Shown: positions 7,212 to 14,621, numbered from the stretch's first letter. The stretch: DNA of 19,494 bases from Natronohydrobacter sp. (GCA_007123015.1 SKSL01000174.1:1-19494); one strand, 5' to 3'. Translations and numbers: made by a program. The notes: generated by a model not told the origin, from the sequence alone.

Positions 7212-8055
7212 CGCGGTCACCCGGTTTGCACCCTCGCCAACCGGACCCTTGCATCTGGGGCATGCTTATGCAGCGCTGGTCGCGGTGCAGCGTGCAGGGG
7301 CAGGGCAGTTTTTGTTGCGTATTGAAAATATTGACCGAAGCCGGTGTCGACCCGAATGGGAGGCGCAGATTTATGACGATCTGGCATGGCTCGGCTTGCG
7401 CTGGCAGCGCCCGGTGATGCGCCAATCCGAGCGTCTGCCGGTCTATCGTGCAGCGCTGCAACATTTTGCAGCGGAAGGGCTGATTTATCCATGCCGTTGC
7501 ACGCGTGCCGATATTCGCGTCGCCCTTACGGCCCCGCAGGAAGGGGCGTCCTTGGGGCCTGATGGTGTGACCTATCCCGGCACATGCCGCGCGCGTTCGA
7601 TGTCAGACGCAGGACCGACTGATGCACTGCGTCTGAACATGAGTGCAGCTCTGGCACGCCTCGGGCCCCTCAGCTTCATCGAGACGGGTCCGTTATTTGC
7701 AGGTCGGCATCTGCTCGATCATGACTGGCTGCGCGATGTGGCCGGTGATGTGGTCTTGGCCCGGCGGGATGTCGGGACCAGTTATCACCTTTCTGTTGTC
7801 CTGGATGACGCGGCACAAGGCATCACTGAAGTGACCCGTGGCTGCGATTTGTTCGACGCAACACCGATTCATGTCGTGCTTCAGGCGTTACTTCGTCTTC
7901 GCACTCCAACCTATTATCATCATGATCTTATTCGTGATGAGAGCGGAAAGCGATTGGCCAAACGTGACGATGCGCGCGCGATTGCAGTCTATCGTTCCGA
8001 AGGCCTGACGCCAGACGCGCTTGCACAAAGGTTCAGTCTGCCGATGGTGTCATGA
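7201..8055 (+). CDS. gluQRS: Glutamyl-queuosine tRNA(Asp) synthetase
   Basis: A 284-residue truncated relative of glutamyl-tRNA synthetase, without an anticodon-binding domain, that attaches glutamate to queuosine-34 of tRNA(Asp). The HIGH-like motif is HLGH (18-21) within PSPTGPLHLGHA; the KMSKS equivalent is KRLAKRDD near the C-terminus. The zinc ligands of the family are visible as C98, C100, Y125 and C129, matching the C-x-C...Y...C set of the E. coli protein. The open frame extends 38 codons upstream inside trmFO, but homology begins at ATG 7201, giving an 11-base overlap with trmFO. Both neighbours modify tRNA, so they probably form one operon. The 3' end overlaps the convergent hisI gene by 23 bases. 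Confidence 0.93.
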   Translation: MPPDAVTRFAPSPTGPLHLGHAYAALVAVQRAGAGQFLLRIENIDRSRCRPEWEAQIYDDLAWLGLRWQRPVMRQSERLPVYRAALQHFAAEGLIYPCRCTRADIRVALTAPQEGASLGPDGVTYPGTCRARSMSDAGPTDALRLNMSAALARLGPLSFIETGPLFAGRHLLDHDWLRDVAGDVVLARRDVGTSYHLSVVLDDAAQGITEVTRGCDLFDATPIHVVLQALLRLRTPTYYHHDLIRDESGKRLAKRDDARAIAVYRSEGLTPDALAQRFSLPMVS

Positions 8056-8395
8056 TCTCGATTTCCTGCCCATCCCGCAACGCAGTGTAGAAACAGGATC
8101 GCCGATTTGTATGACATGCAGGGCCGGTCTGTTCGACCAGCATGAGCAAACAGTCACGGTCACAATCGATGCGCATCTCGACCAATGTCTGAATGTGGCC
8201 TGAACTCTCGCCCTTGATCCAGAAGGCCTGTCGCGATCTTGACCAGTATGTGACCCGGCCTGTCGCAAGAGTACTGGACACAGCGGCTGCATTCATCCAC
8301 GCCATCATCAGGATATCGCCAGATGCATGATCCTGCGCAATCGCCGGGATCAGTCCGTTTTCGTCATACTGCAGGGTTTTCGGATCAAATGTCAT
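8033..8395 (-). CDS. hisI: Phosphoribosyl-AMP cyclohydrolase HisI
   Basis: A 120-residue single-domain enzyme that opens the adenine ring of phosphoribosyl-AMP in the third step of histidine biosynthesis; no HisE domain is fused to it. The signature is present: the substrate loop WSRSRQAFWIKGESSGH (51-67), the metal-binding DCDRDC (77-82), and the zinc cysteines C78, C94 and C101 (GPACHT...SCFY). The start is ATG 8395, with AGGAC upstream on the minus strand. It converges on gluQRS and the last codons of the two genes share DNA. No other his gene is in the window. Confidence 0.96.
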   Translation of the reverse strand: MTFDPKTLQYDENGLIPAIAQDHASGDILMMAWMNAAAVSSTLATGRVTYWSRSRQAFWIKGESSGHIQTLVEMRIDCDRDCLLMLVEQTGPACHTNRRSCFYTALRDGQEIEIMTPSAD

Positions 8396-8452
8396 GGGCT
8401 ATGTCCTAGTGTGAGGTGATTGACTACCCTAGACCCGTGCCCGAAGGAAGAC

Positions 8453-8923
8453 ATGATGGCCGAGAATGCGGACCTGATCAAACTCTATTCCGCGCGCATC
8501 CTCGCGCTGGCATCTGATATCCCGCACCATGCCCGCCTTGAGGGCGCGCAAAGCAGCGCGAAACGGCGCTCGCCTCTTTGTGGATCGACAGTGACGATTG
8601 ACCTCGACATGCAGGACGGTCGCGTCATCCGTTTCGGGCAGGATGTCAAAGCCTGTGCACTCGGTCAGGCGGCGGCTGCGATTTTGGGGCAGGTGGTGAT
8701 CGGGCGCAATGCGGCCGAACTGGCTGTGGCGCGCGATCAGTTGCATGCCATGCTGACAGCAGATGGACCGGTCCCGGATGCGCCGTTTGATGGCTTTGAA
8801 GTGCTGCTGCCTGCGCGCGACTATCGCAACCGGCATGCATCGATCCTGCTTGCGCTCGATGCTGCTGTCGAGGCAACGGCGTCTTTGAGCGCTGCGAAGA
8901 CTGCCCCAAGCGAAAGCGGCTGA
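8453..8923 (+). CDS. IscU/NifU-like iron-sulfur scaffold family protein, third Cys replaced
   Basis: A 156-residue protein of the IscU/SufU/NifU N-terminal fold. The first two cluster-ligand positions are cysteines: C43 in SPLCGSTVTIDL and C68 in DVKACALGQAAAA. At the position of the third ligand, where scaffolds usually have Cys (as in KCATLAW), this protein appears to read RHASILLAL, so the ligand would be H128. I know similar proteins annotated as iron-sulfur assembly scaffolds in Rhodobacterales, but a cluster-building role is not proven by the sequence. Two adjacent ATG codons (8453 and 8456) follow GAAGGAAG; either could be the start. It is divergent from hisI (57 bases apart). No isc or suf genes are beside it. 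Confidence 0.78.
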   Translation: MMAENADLIKLYSARILALASDIPHHARLEGAQSSAKRRSPLCGSTVTIDLDMQDGRVIRFGQDVKACALGQAAAAILGQVVIGRNAAELAVARDQLHAMLTADGPVPDAPFDGFEVLLPARDYRNRHASILLALDAAVEATASLSAAKTAPSESG

Positions 8924-9023
8924 GGCATGTCTTTTCGCGAACAAATGCAAATCCCCGGCCGGAATACAATGGCCACGGCACGGCTCGGGGCTGATGCGCC
9001 ATCGCAAACGGAGACGAGGTGAC

Positions 9024-10826
9024 ATGCGCGTTCTGGTGTTCAATGCGGGCAGTTCGTCGCTGAAACTGGGCGCTTTCGATATCGACACATATGCGCCGCT
9101 GTCCGAGGCGCAGCAAATCTTCAAGGCCAGTTTCGATCGTTTCGGTCCTGCAGGCTGCACGCTCACATATGACGGCGAAAGCGCCGCCGCTGAGTTTTGT
9201 GACATGGGCGCTGCCATTCGGGCCGTGCCGGCGCTGCTGGAGCGTGCCGGACTGTCGGGCATCGAGGTCATCGGGCATCGGATCGCGCATGGTGGGGCAG
9301 ATTTTCCGTCCCCCATCGCGCTCGACGATTCTGCTATTGCCAGGATTGCCGCGCTCACGCCGCTTGCACCCCTGCACAATCCCGTCAACCTTGACGCGGT
9401 CGGATACGCGCGCAATCTGTGGCCGGATGTGCCGCATTGGGCCGTGTTTGACACAAGCTATCATCTGACGAACCCTGCGCGCGCAACAACCTATGCTGTG
9501 CCAGAGGCCTGGCGCACGCTCGGGCTGCGCCGCTACGGTTTTCACGGCAGTTCGCATAAATATGTGGCCCATCGCGCGGCCGAGGCGCTTGGGCAAGAGC
9601 TGCAAGATCTGCGTGTGATCAGTCTGCATCTGGGCAATGGGGCCAGCGCCTGTGCGATCTCGCGTGGTGAGAGCATTGACAGTTCCATGGGAATGACCCC
9701 GCTCGAAGGGTTGGTGATGGGCACCCGGTCCGGCGATATTGATCCCGGCGCTTTTGGTTTTCTGTCCCGCGCCACCGGGATGGATGTGCCCCAGATCGAA
9801 GCTGCGCTTTATTCCGAAAGCGGGCTGATGGGGCTGACCGGGCGCTCTGACATGCGCGATATTGAAGCCCTGGCCGCTGAAGGCGACGCGCGGGCGCAGC
9901 TTGCGATCAATATTTATGCCTATCGCGCGCGCAAGTATATCGGCGCTTATGCAGCGGCGATGGGCGGGCTGGATGCGCTGGTCTTCACTGGGGGTATTGG
10001 TGAAAATTCGCCGTCGATGCGGCGGCGGATTTGCGACGGGTTGGGTTTTCTGGGGCTGCGCCTTGATGATGATCGAAATCTGGCCGTTAATCTGACAGCG
10101 CGCGCAGCACCGCAAATTCAGGGTTATGGCGCACGGGTCAATGTGCTTGTCACCGAGACGGCCGAGCAATTGATGATCGCGCGTGAAATCGTTGATGCGA
10201 TCGGCCTTGAGCAGGGCAGGGGGGCTACACCTGCTCCCAGGATCCCGATTGCCGTATCGGCCCGGCATGTGCATCTGTCGCGCGCTGCCGTCGATGCGCT
10301 TTTCGGTGCCGGATATGCCCTGACCCCTGACAAGCCCTTGCGCCAGAGCGGGCATTGGGCGGCGCGCGAGCGGGTCACGTTGCAGGGACCGAAAGGCCAG
10401 ATTGAACATGTCGCGATCCTTGGGCCACTGCGCGCGCGCACGCAGATCGAGATCTCGCGCACGGACGGTTTTGCGCTTGGAGTCGATGCGCCGACCCGCC
10501 AAAGCGGCGATCTGGAAGCTACGCCCCGGATCCGCATGATTGGACCGCATGGGCAGATGGATACAGACGGGCTGATCATTGCTGCGCGCCACATCCATAT
10601 GAACCGCGCCGATGCTGCGCGTTTCGGGCTTGCCGATGGTGTGCGGGTCGCGGTGACGCTTGGCAAGACCGGGCGGGGACTGACCTTTTCGGATGTTGTG
10701 GTCCGGGTGACCGAAAATGCGTTTACCGAGATGCATATCGACACGGATGAAGGCAATGCGGCCGGGATCACCGGCAATGTCAGCGGCGAGATCGTAGGCC
10801 ATGGCCAGGTATCGCCACAAGGCTGA
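9024..10826 (+). CDS. ackA-pduL: Fused acetate kinase - PduL-type phosphotransacylase
   Basis: One uninterrupted frame of 600 residues with two enzymes. Residues 1-400 are acetate kinase (acetyl phosphate + ADP to acetate + ATP): N7 in FNAGSSSLK, R86 in GHRIAHGG, H118 in PLHNP, D143 in VFDTSYH, H174 in YGFHGSSH, R235 in GTRSGDIDP and E381 all match catalytic positions. Residues about 407-600 are a PduL phosphotransacylase (acetyl-CoA + phosphate to acetyl phosphate): the zinc ligands appear as H415/H417 (SARHVHLS), E449 (RERVTLQGPKG), H523/H525 (ARHIHMNR) and H571 (MHIDTDEGNA). The linker is short (EQGRGATPAP). The start is ATG 9024 after GACGAGGTGAC; an upstream ATG at 8994 gives only an unmatched basic extension. 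No microcompartment-targeting extension or shell gene is seen. Substrate range (acetyl versus propionyl) cannot be told. Confidence 0.92.
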   Translation: MRVLVFNAGSSSLKLGAFDIDTYAPLSEAQQIFKASFDRFGPAGCTLTYDGESAAAEFCDMGAAIRAVPALLERAGLSGIEVIGHRIAHGGADFPSPIALDDSAIARIAALTPLAPLHNPVNLDAVGYARNLWPDVPHWAVFDTSYHLTNPARATTYAVPEAWRTLGLRRYGFHGSSHKYVAHRAAEALGQELQDLRVISLHLGNGASACAISRGESIDSSMGMTPLEGLVMGTRSGDIDPGAFGFLSRATGMDVPQIEAALYSESGLMGLTGRSDMRDIEALAAEGDARAQLAINIYAYRARKYIGAYAAAMGGLDALVFTGGIGENSPSMRRRICDGLGFLGLRLDDDRNLAVNLTARAAPQIQGYGARVNVLVTETAEQLMIAREIVDAIGLEQGRGATPAPRIPIAVSARHVHLSRAAVDALFGAGYALTPDKPLRQSGHWAARERVTLQGPKGQIEHVAILGPLRARTQIEISRTDGFALGVDAPTRQSGDLEATPRIRMIGPHGQMDTDGLIIAARHIHMNRADAARFGLADGVRVAVTLGKTGRGLTFSDVVVRVTENAFTEMHIDTDEGNAAGITGNVSGEIVGHGQVSPQG

Positions 10827-10864
10827 GAACAGCAGCGCCAGACGCTGGCCCAGAAAAAAGCGGT

Positions 10865-11980
10865 TCATCCTGCTGCGGGCGCGAGTGTAATCGTGCCGTC
10901 ATCGGACAAACGCTGCACTATCGCCGAGATCCGGACCAGCGCTGCGTCGTAGCTATCAGTATCCGGCTGGGGCAGGGCGGCTGCATCTTCGCGCAGGGTT
11001 TCCGCCATACGTTTCGACATGTTATCGAGCAGGAAGTCGCAGGTCGCGACATCACCAGGCTGTTTTGCCGCGATGATCTGCATCACATCATCACTGTCCA
11101 GTTCACGCATCACTGTCGGCACATCGCGCGTGGACAACCGCGCTGGAATGTCCTGAAATGTGAAAATCGATTGCCGGACAACTGCGGCAAACCCCTGATC
11201 GGCGCTTTCCAGATCGTGCAGCAACTGATCCCGTATTTTTGCAGGCGAGGCGTTCAGGATATCGCTCATGCGTCTGCCTGGCGGCGTGGGGAAGGCGCGC
11301 GCGGGTTTTTCGGTGAGTTGACCCGCCAGCGTGAGCCCGATCCTGGTCACAGTTTCAGGCGAAACAGTTTCAGTCCGGGCAATCGCAAGAGCAAGCATCT
11401 GCGCCCGGTCCGGGGGCAGGGCCATCAGGATCCGGGCAGCTTTGTCAGTGCTCAGTTTTGACAGCAAGACAGCGCCGACAAGCCGCGACTCTCGATCGAG
11501 CAAGTGCAAAAGCTCTTCAAGCTCAGCGGCTTCGATTGCTGTCCATGGATCGTTGGCCTGTCCACTACGGGCCAGCGCGCGCAGGCTTTCTGTGGCGCGC
11601 GGATCGAGACGACCGTCCAGAAGTGAGAGCGCGCCTTCGACGCCGTCCGGAAAGGACAGGCCGACCTGTTCCAGCATCTCGGTGAATTCATCGACCACAG
11701 CGCACATGGTCGCACGGTCTACCAGCCGCATTTCGCCCAGCGTGCGCGTCAGATCCGCCTGAGTTTCGGGCGGCAGAGTGCTGAGCGGCATATCCAGCCC
11801 TTCGGCCAGAAGCAGCCGTACAATGATTGCCGCTTTCTGCGCCCCGCTTAGATGATCAACGCGCGGCCGTGTCTTGGGCGGCACTGTTTGCTGTGCAGAT
11901 ACTGCAGTTTGGCGGCTGCGTGACGCTGACGCAACCGCGCCTGCAGCAGGTACCATCAAGCTCTGATCAGTGGCGCTCAT
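10865..11980 (-). CDS. fliG: FliG-family flagellar motor switch protein, divergent
   Basis: A 371-residue protein of the FliG family, which forms the rotor ring at the base of the flagellum and takes torque from the stators. After an Ala/Ser/Gln-rich leader of about 40 residues comes the FliG N-terminal signature (LSGAQKAAIIVRLLLAEG). The middle region carries DKAARILMALPPDRAQ, then FTFQDIP and DNMSKRMAETLRED of the C-terminal domain. The GPVR segment that carries a conserved torque arginine in E. coli FliG seems replaced by PQPDTDS. The start is uncertain: ATG 11980 is used, but the frame is open to a TTG at 12001 and neither has a good ribosome binding site. No other flagellar gene is in the window, so it is an orphan locally. 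It may be a true fliG of a divergent flagellar system or a specialised paralogue. Confidence 0.72.
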   Translation of the reverse strand: MSATDQSLMVPAAGAVASASRSRQTAVSAQQTVPPKTRPRVDHLSGAQKAAIIVRLLLAEGLDMPLSTLPPETQADLTRTLGEMRLVDRATMCAVVDEFTEMLEQVGLSFPDGVEGALSLLDGRLDPRATESLRALARSGQANDPWTAIEAAELEELLHLLDRESRLVGAVLLSKLSTDKAARILMALPPDRAQMLALAIARTETVSPETVTRIGLTLAGQLTEKPARAFPTPPGRRMSDILNASPAKIRDQLLHDLESADQGFAAVVRQSIFTFQDIPARLSTRDVPTVMRELDSDDVMQIIAAKQPGDVATCDFLLDNMSKRMAETLREDAAALPQPDTDSYDAALVRISAIVQRLSDDGTITLAPAAG

Positions 11981-12064
11981 GTCTTTGTCTGATCCAGTCA
12001 AAAAGAACTTGATAAGACTGCCGTCAAAGTCTCAAGAAAGGGTTTAGACCCTACGTTCAGGCAG

Positions 12065-12095
12065 AAAAAAGCGCGCCAGAAACGGGCTGGCGCGC
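12065..12095 (-). terminator. Rho-independent terminator of the small secreted-protein gene
   Basis: Read on the minus strand: a nine-base-pair stem (GCGCGCCAG with CTGGCGCGC), a seven-base loop and then six T. It lies 20 bases past the stop of the small gene at 12115-12279 and is one of the clearest terminators in the window. Confidence 0.85.
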
Positions 12096-12114
12096 AGATC
12101 AATCGGGGTTGCGC

Positions 12115-12279
12115 TCAGCTGCTGACCGGCTCGATGCAGGTCTGGCTGGCGTCATCGAAAACTTGACCTTCAGTGCAGGCCGAGGCTGTTTGTGCAGGCT
12201 TGTCCCAGGAACACATCGCGGATGCAATGGCCGGGGTAAACATCAGGACCAGTGCGGCCAGAGTAGCTTTCAGTTTCAT
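12115..12279 (-). CDS. Small secreted protein with three cysteines, unknown function
   Basis: A 54-residue protein that I recognise only as a type seen near purB in Rhodobacterales, with no assigned role. Residues 1-21 are a signal peptide (MKLK, then a hydrophobic core ATLAALVLMFTPAIA and a cleavage site near ASA-M). The mature part, about 33 residues, has cysteines at 23, 35 and 48, with tryptophan after the first (CSW) and acidic, polar spacing (ACTEG, DDASQTC). An odd cysteine count leaves one thiol unpaired, so dimerisation or metal binding is possible. The start is ATG 12279 with GGAGA 8-12 bases upstream. It has its own terminator. It lies 65 bases after purB on the same strand and may be read from purB or from a promoter in the gap. 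Confidence 0.8.
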   Translation of the reverse strand: MKLKATLAALVLMFTPAIASAMCSWDKPAQTASACTEGQVFDDASQTCIEPVSS

Positions 12280-12344
12280 CTGTGACTCTCCTTTTCCGAT
12301 GATAGAACGATAGCACGAAACTTGCGTTTTTCACTGGTTTCGAG

Positions 12345-13652
12345 TCATTTTTCTTCAAAAACACGCGCAAAAATCGTCTCGACATGTTTTGTATGGTAAT
12401 CGAGGTCAAATTTTGAGCGGATGTCCTCAGTGCTCAGCGCCGCGCAAATATCTGTGTCGTCCAAGAGTTCTTCAAGAAAATCAGCGCCTTGTTCCCAGAC
12501 CTTCATGGCGTTGCGCTGCACCAGCATATAGGCATCCTCGCGCGAGACACCGGCCTGTGTGAGCGCCAGAAGCACGCGCTGCGAATGGATCAGCCCGCGA
12601 AACTTGTTCATATTCGCGATCATGTTGTCCGGATAAACCACCAACTTGTCGATCACGCCGGTCAGCCGTGCGAGCGCGAAATCCAGCGTCACGGTCGCAT
12701 CCGGCCCGATCATGCGCTCGACCGAACTGTGCGAGATATCGCGCTCATGCCATAGCGCCACATTCTCCATCGCCGGAATCACCGCCATGCGTACCAGCCG
12801 CGCAAGCCCCGTCAGGTTTTCGGTCAGAACCGGGTTGCGCTTGTGCGGCATCGCGCTCGAACCCTTTTGGCCTTTCGAGAAAAACTCTTCTGCCTCAAGG
12901 ACTTCGGTACGCTGCATATGGCGGATTTCAACCGCGATATTCTCGATGGAGGACGCAATCACCCCAAGCGTGGCAAAGAACATCGCATGGCGGTCGCGCG
13001 GGATGACTTGCGTGCTGATCGGCTCTGGGTTTAGCCCCATCTGCGCACAGACATGGGCTTCCACAGCCGGGTCGATATTGGCGAAAGTGCCGACCGCGCC
13101 GGAAATGGCACCTGTGGCGACTTCTGCGCGCGCGGCTTGCAACCTGTCGCGGTTGCGCTTCATTTCGGCGTAGAAGCGCGCGAGCGTCAGGCCCATCGTC
13201 GTGGGTTCGGCATGAATGCCATGGCTGCGGCCCATGCGGATGGTGAATTTATGCTCCATCGCGCGGCGCTTCAAAGCCGCGAGCAGGGCATCCATATCCG
13301 CCAGCAGCAGATCGGCGGCGCGCACCAGTTGCACATTGAAGGTCGTGTCCAGCACATCGGAACTGGTCATGCCCTGATGCACGAAGCGCGCTTCCTCATT
13401 GCCGATGATTTCGGCCAGATGGGTCAGGAAAGCGATAACATCATGCTTGGTGACGGCCTCGATCTCGTCGATCCGCGCCACATCGAATTCCACATCCTTG
13501 GCTTTCCAGACAGCCGCCGCGCTGGCTTGTGGGATCACACCGAGTTTCGCTTGCGCATCGCAGGCATGGGCTTCAATCTCATACCAGATGCGGAATTTCG
13601 TCTCGGGCGACCAAATGGCCACCATGTCAGGGCGGGAATAGCGCGGGATCAT
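12345..13652 (-). CDS. purB: Adenylosuccinate lyase PurB
   Basis: A 435-residue enzyme of the fumarase/aspartase superfamily that removes fumarate from SAICAR and from adenylosuccinate, in both arms of purine synthesis. The superfamily signature GSSAMPHKRNP lies at 264-274 and includes the flexible-loop catalytic serine. Other family blocks are the HQGMTSSDVLDT segment (92-103), GRSHGIHAEPTT (141-152) with the general-acid histidine, and WHERDISHSSVER. The start is ATG 13652 with AGAGG upstream; an in-frame TTG two codons earlier is less likely. Length is as expected for the shorter bacterial PurB type. Confidence 0.96.
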   Translation of the reverse strand: MIPRYSRPDMVAIWSPETKFRIWYEIEAHACDAQAKLGVIPQASAAAVWKAKDVEFDVARIDEIEAVTKHDVIAFLTHLAEIIGNEEARFVHQGMTSSDVLDTTFNVQLVRAADLLLADMDALLAALKRRAMEHKFTIRMGRSHGIHAEPTTMGLTLARFYAEMKRNRDRLQAARAEVATGAISGAVGTFANIDPAVEAHVCAQMGLNPEPISTQVIPRDRHAMFFATLGVIASSIENIAVEIRHMQRTEVLEAEEFFSKGQKGSSAMPHKRNPVLTENLTGLARLVRMAVIPAMENVALWHERDISHSSVERMIGPDATVTLDFALARLTGVIDKLVVYPDNMIANMNKFRGLIHSQRVLLALTQAGVSREDAYMLVQRNAMKVWEQGADFLEELLDDTDICAALSTEDIRSKFDLDYHTKHVETIFARVFEEK

Positions 13653-13662
13653 GGGCAACCTC

Positions 13663-13692
13663 TTGATAACGGTGGTGTCGTGCTTCTATATT
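13663..13692 (+). promoter_or_regulatory. Possible sigma-70-type promoter for the two-gene module
   Basis: TTGATA (13663-13668) and TATATT (13687-13692) are separated by 18 bases; each differs from the consensus hexamers by one base. It points toward the gene at 13800, with a predicted leader of about 100 bases, and lies in the intergenic space before divergent purB. No experiment or conservation supports it. Confidence 0.4.
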
Positions 13693-13799
13693 TCGGTGCT
13701 AGGGTGTGCAACCAGCGTGATAGAGGTGTCCATCATCGCTCATGCGTCATGCGCAACAGGAGCCGGTGCCCAAATAGTGGCCGCATAAATGGAAAGCAG

Positions 13800-14069
13800 A
13801 TGGAAGAAAAAGCGCGCGTCGAGAACGATATCATAAAGCTGGATTTCTCTACGTTACGGGACACGACGTTTTATCGCTGCAAGCTCGTTTTTGAAGGTGG
13901 GAGGCCCCCTTCGATGGTCAATTGTGACTTTATCGAATGCGAGTTTATACTTGACGGGCCAGCGCGTAACACTCAGGCTTTCTTAACTATTTTGTCGCAA
14001 ATTGGTGCTGCTGACTTGGTCGTAAAAGGAATGCTTGGCCTGAAAAATTGGTCGGAAAACCATGGCTGA
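13800..14069 (+). CDS. Small cytosolic protein with Cys/aromatic repeats, unknown
   Basis: An 89-residue protein with no signal peptide or membrane segment. Its core has a repeated pattern of aromatic residue, two or three residues, cysteine: FYRCKLVFEGG, then NCDFIECEFILDGPARNT, followed by a helix-like FLTILSQIGAADLVVK. This resembles a degenerate pentapeptide-repeat (beta-helix) stretch; I recall proteins of this type in other proteobacteria but no established function. The start is ATG 13800, preceded by GGAAAG; an ATG at 13789 is out of frame. Base composition is visibly lower in GC than ligA, recG or sulP, with more A/T-ending codons, which suggests transfer. The last codons overlap the start of the next gene by 8 bases, so the pair is probably translated together. 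Confidence 0.65.
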   Translation: MEEKARVENDIIKLDFSTLRDTTFYRCKLVFEGGRPPSMVNCDFIECEFILDGPARNTQAFLTILSQIGAADLVVKGMLGLKNWSENHG

Positions 14070-14559
14070 ACAGAGCAATGTCATCCACATCTCGTCAGTC
14101 AACGCGGATGAATACATACCCCCTCGCGACGTGACTGGCACCTTTAGTTCGGGTGGCGGAGGTAGTTCGGGTGGCGGAGGTAGTTCGGGTGGCGGAGGTG
14201 GTAATTCGGGTGATGGGGGCGATGGGATGGATCGCGGCTATGTTGACGCCAAAATCGAGGCGGTCAAGGCGAACAACGATGCGCGGTTTGCAGAGGTAAC
14301 ATCGTCTTTGCAAACGATTCTCGCACAAATTTCTGTTGTTTCTGCTAAAGTTGACAGCAAACCCTCTTTAACGTGGATTATTGGCATAGCTGTCGCGGGT
14401 TTTCTGGCCGTGCTGGCTGTGTTGGCATTTGGCAGTGATCGTTTCGACGGCGGTGTGAGCGTACAGTCAACCGTCTCGCAGCGAATGATAGAAGCAGAGC
14501 GGCTCTCAATCCAGAACGCTGAGCAAATCAAGCGTATTCTTGATCTGCTCGACCAGTGA
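14062..14559 (+). CDS. Membrane coiled-coil protein with Gly/Ser repeat linker, unknown
   Basis: A 165-residue protein I cannot assign to a named family. Residues 1-28 are polar; 29-56 are almost entirely Gly/Ser with a run of SSGGGG units and a GDGGDG tail; 57-100 form a likely amphipathic coiled coil (VDAKIEAVKANNDARFAEVTS begins it); 102-124 is one membrane segment (LTWIIGIAVAGFLAVLAVLAF within it); 135-165 is a second helical, polar stretch ending LDLLDQ. There is no signal peptide, so it is probably anchored by the central segment with a flexible Gly arm. ATG 14062 lies inside the last codons of the upstream gene (8-base overlap). The pair could be a two-component unit such as sensor plus membrane effector, but nothing in the sequence proves that. 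Confidence 0.7.
   Translation: MAEQSNVIHISSVNADEYIPPRDVTGTFSSGGGGSSGGGGSSGGGGGNSGDGGDGMDRGYVDAKIEAVKANNDARFAEVTSSLQTILAQISVVSAKVDSKPSLTWIIGIAVAGFLAVLAVLAFGSDRFDGGVSVQSTVSQRMIEAERLSIQNAEQIKRILDLLDQ
14146..14199 (+). repeat. Three exact 18-base tandem repeats (Gly/Ser linker)
   Basis: Three identical copies of the unit AGTTCGGGTGGCGGAGGT stand head to tail and keep the reading frame of the membrane protein, encoding SSGGGG each time; a degenerate fourth copy follows. Perfect identity, including synonymous positions, points to recent slippage or recombination, so copy number probably varies among relatives. Confidence 0.93.
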
Positions 14560-14621
14560 CCCCACGACTTTAACATAATACTGATTATGGGATATTTGGA
14601 TCAGGGCTACATATTCAAGAC

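Noticed and set aside
5907..7220. 437-codon minus-strand frame antisense to trmFO
   Set aside because: Shadow of a clear trmFO; rich in Arg, His and Gln with no family match.
10833..10850. Short hairpin between the converging acetate kinase-PduL and fliG genes
   Set aside because: Only a five-base-pair stem and no T-run on the 3' side in either direction; not convincing as a terminator.
8646..10868. 740-codon minus-strand frame antisense to the acetate kinase-PduL gene, with ATG overlapping the fliG stop
   Set aside because: Its first 25 residues look membrane-like, but the rest is Arg/His/Gln-rich without recognisable domains, as expected for the antisense of a GC-rich gene, and the plus-strand protein has all catalytic residues.
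12039..12052. Palindrome AGGGT-TTAG-ACCCT upstream of fliG
   Set aside because: Five-base-pair stem without a T-run or known operator match; likely chance.
12316..12342. Inverted repeat CGAAAC/GTTTCG after purB
   Set aside because: Six-base arms with a 15-base loop and no T-run; too weak for a terminator or operator claim.
13053..13799. Upstream extension of the frame that contains the small gene at 13800
   Set aside because: This part is antisense to purB and lacks any family resemblance; the real gene begins at ATG 13800.
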